Below, piece by piece: positions 5,818 to 6,102 of a DNA stretch of 6,102 nt. The stretch is from positions 1-6,102 of the forward strand of contig JAEYOB010000226.1 in assembly GCA_023412175.1 (NCBI GenBank), given 5' to 3'. A model generated the notes under the pieces. That model was not told the origin of the DNA and did not search any database. It was given only the letters and a program-made list of their open reading frames with translations. The stretch is from Pseudomonadota bacterium (GTDB taxonomy: Bacteria; Pseudomonadota; Alphaproteobacteria; Azospirillales; Azospirillaceae). The translations under genes were made by a program, and so were the position numbers. The stretch's first letter is position 1, and the number at the start of each line of letters is the position of its first letter.

Positions 5818-6102
5818 ATGACCGACCGACAGACCAGACAGACGCGCACCCGCGGGCCGGAACCGGCGCTCCGCCTGCTCCAGGCGCGCGCCGCCCTGCT
5901 GTGGGAACGGCTGTGGCCGGCGCTGTGGGTGCCGGTGGCGCTGATCGGCGCGTTCCTGGTACTGGCGCTGTTCAACGTGCTGCCGCTGCTGCCCGGCTGG
6001 CTGCACGCGGTAGTGCTGGCCCTGCTGCTGGGAGCCCTCGGCGTCGCCCTGTGGCGTGGCTTCCGCGGCTTCACGGTGCCCGGCGAGGACGCCGCCCGGC
6101 GC
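5818..6102 (+). CDS. DUF4175 / TIGR02302 membrane protein, N-terminal part (3' partial)
   Basis: An open frame of 95 codons runs from ATG at 5818 to the window end without a stop. The N-terminus is basic and hydrophilic (residues 1-19). It is followed by ARAALLWERLWPALWVPVAL (23-42) leading into a first membrane helix (about 33-56), a short PLLPGW turn (56-61) and a second helix (about 61-79). A basic GFRGF...PGEDAARR stretch (81-95) then begins the next domain. The WERLWPALW.P opening, two close membrane helices and LPLLPGWLHA are characteristic of the long alphaproteobacterial TIGR02302/DUF4175 proteins, usually over 800 aa, whose function is unknown. Placement downstream of lysA fits the gene order recalled for other Alphaproteobacteria. 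Most of the protein is outside the window, so completeness cannot be judged. Confidence 0.85.
   Translation, partial: MTDRQTRQTRTRGPEPALRLLQARAALLWERLWPALWVPVALIGAFLVLALFNVLPLLPGWLHAVVLALLLGALGVALWRGFRGFTVPGEDAARR

Noticed and set aside
4288..6006. Long minus-strand open frame opposite lysA (572 codons)
   Set aside because: It is antisense to a certain LysA and to the DUF4175 start, has low-complexity His/Arg/Gly/Gln composition, and arises from GC-rich third positions of the real genes.
1..6102. Mobile element, CRISPR, phage or defence island
   Set aside because: No transposase, integrase, terminal repeats, spaced repeats or tRNA was seen, and composition and codon bias look uniform across the genes.

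Overview
The window is a GC-rich, densely coded stretch of bacterial chromosome. Its gene content suggests an alphaproteobacterium of the Rhodospirillales, most like Azospirillum; this is inferred from remembered protein similarity and gene order, not from a search. Pointers are the very high G+C at third codon positions, a divergent tlpA next to an argH - small lipoprotein - lysA run, and a DUF4175/TIGR02302 gene after lysA, an order familiar in Alphaproteobacteria.

Layout. Bases 1-102 are the C-terminal end of a 3-hydroxybutyryl-CoA dehydrogenase, closed by a strong hairpin terminator. A secreted DUF4142 protein follows (222-815). After a 114-bp, relatively AT-rich intergenic region comes an orphan TRAP-transporter periplasmic binding protein with a Tat signal (930-2024). 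It converges on a membrane-anchored TlpA-type thioredoxin on the minus strand (2067-2699), with a GC-rich hairpin between the two stops. Only 39 bp from the tlpA start codon, argH begins on the plus strand and runs into a GTGA-overlapping small lipoprotein gene (LptM/LppL-like), which itself overlaps lysA by ATGA. A 204-bp intergenic region with a small inverted repeat leads to the N-terminal part of a DUF4175 membrane protein, cut by the window end.

Functionally, argH (last step of arginine synthesis) and lysA (last step of lysine synthesis) form a tightly coupled amino-acid unit with an outer-membrane lipoprotein gene between them. The TRAP binding protein serves organic-acid uptake, and TlpA serves extracytoplasmic thiol reduction, probably for cytochrome oxidase copper sites.

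The outstanding anomaly is a single in-frame TAA at codon 110 of argH (3066-3068), exactly where the family normally has Glu (GAA). The frame is otherwise intact on both sides. It is either a sequencing error, a very recent nonsense mutation, or a suppressed stop. Because the three genes are translationally coupled, a real stop would be expected to be polar on lysA. I see no mobile element, CRISPR array, tRNA, rRNA or new defence-type system here; most of the window is ordinary housekeeping DNA.
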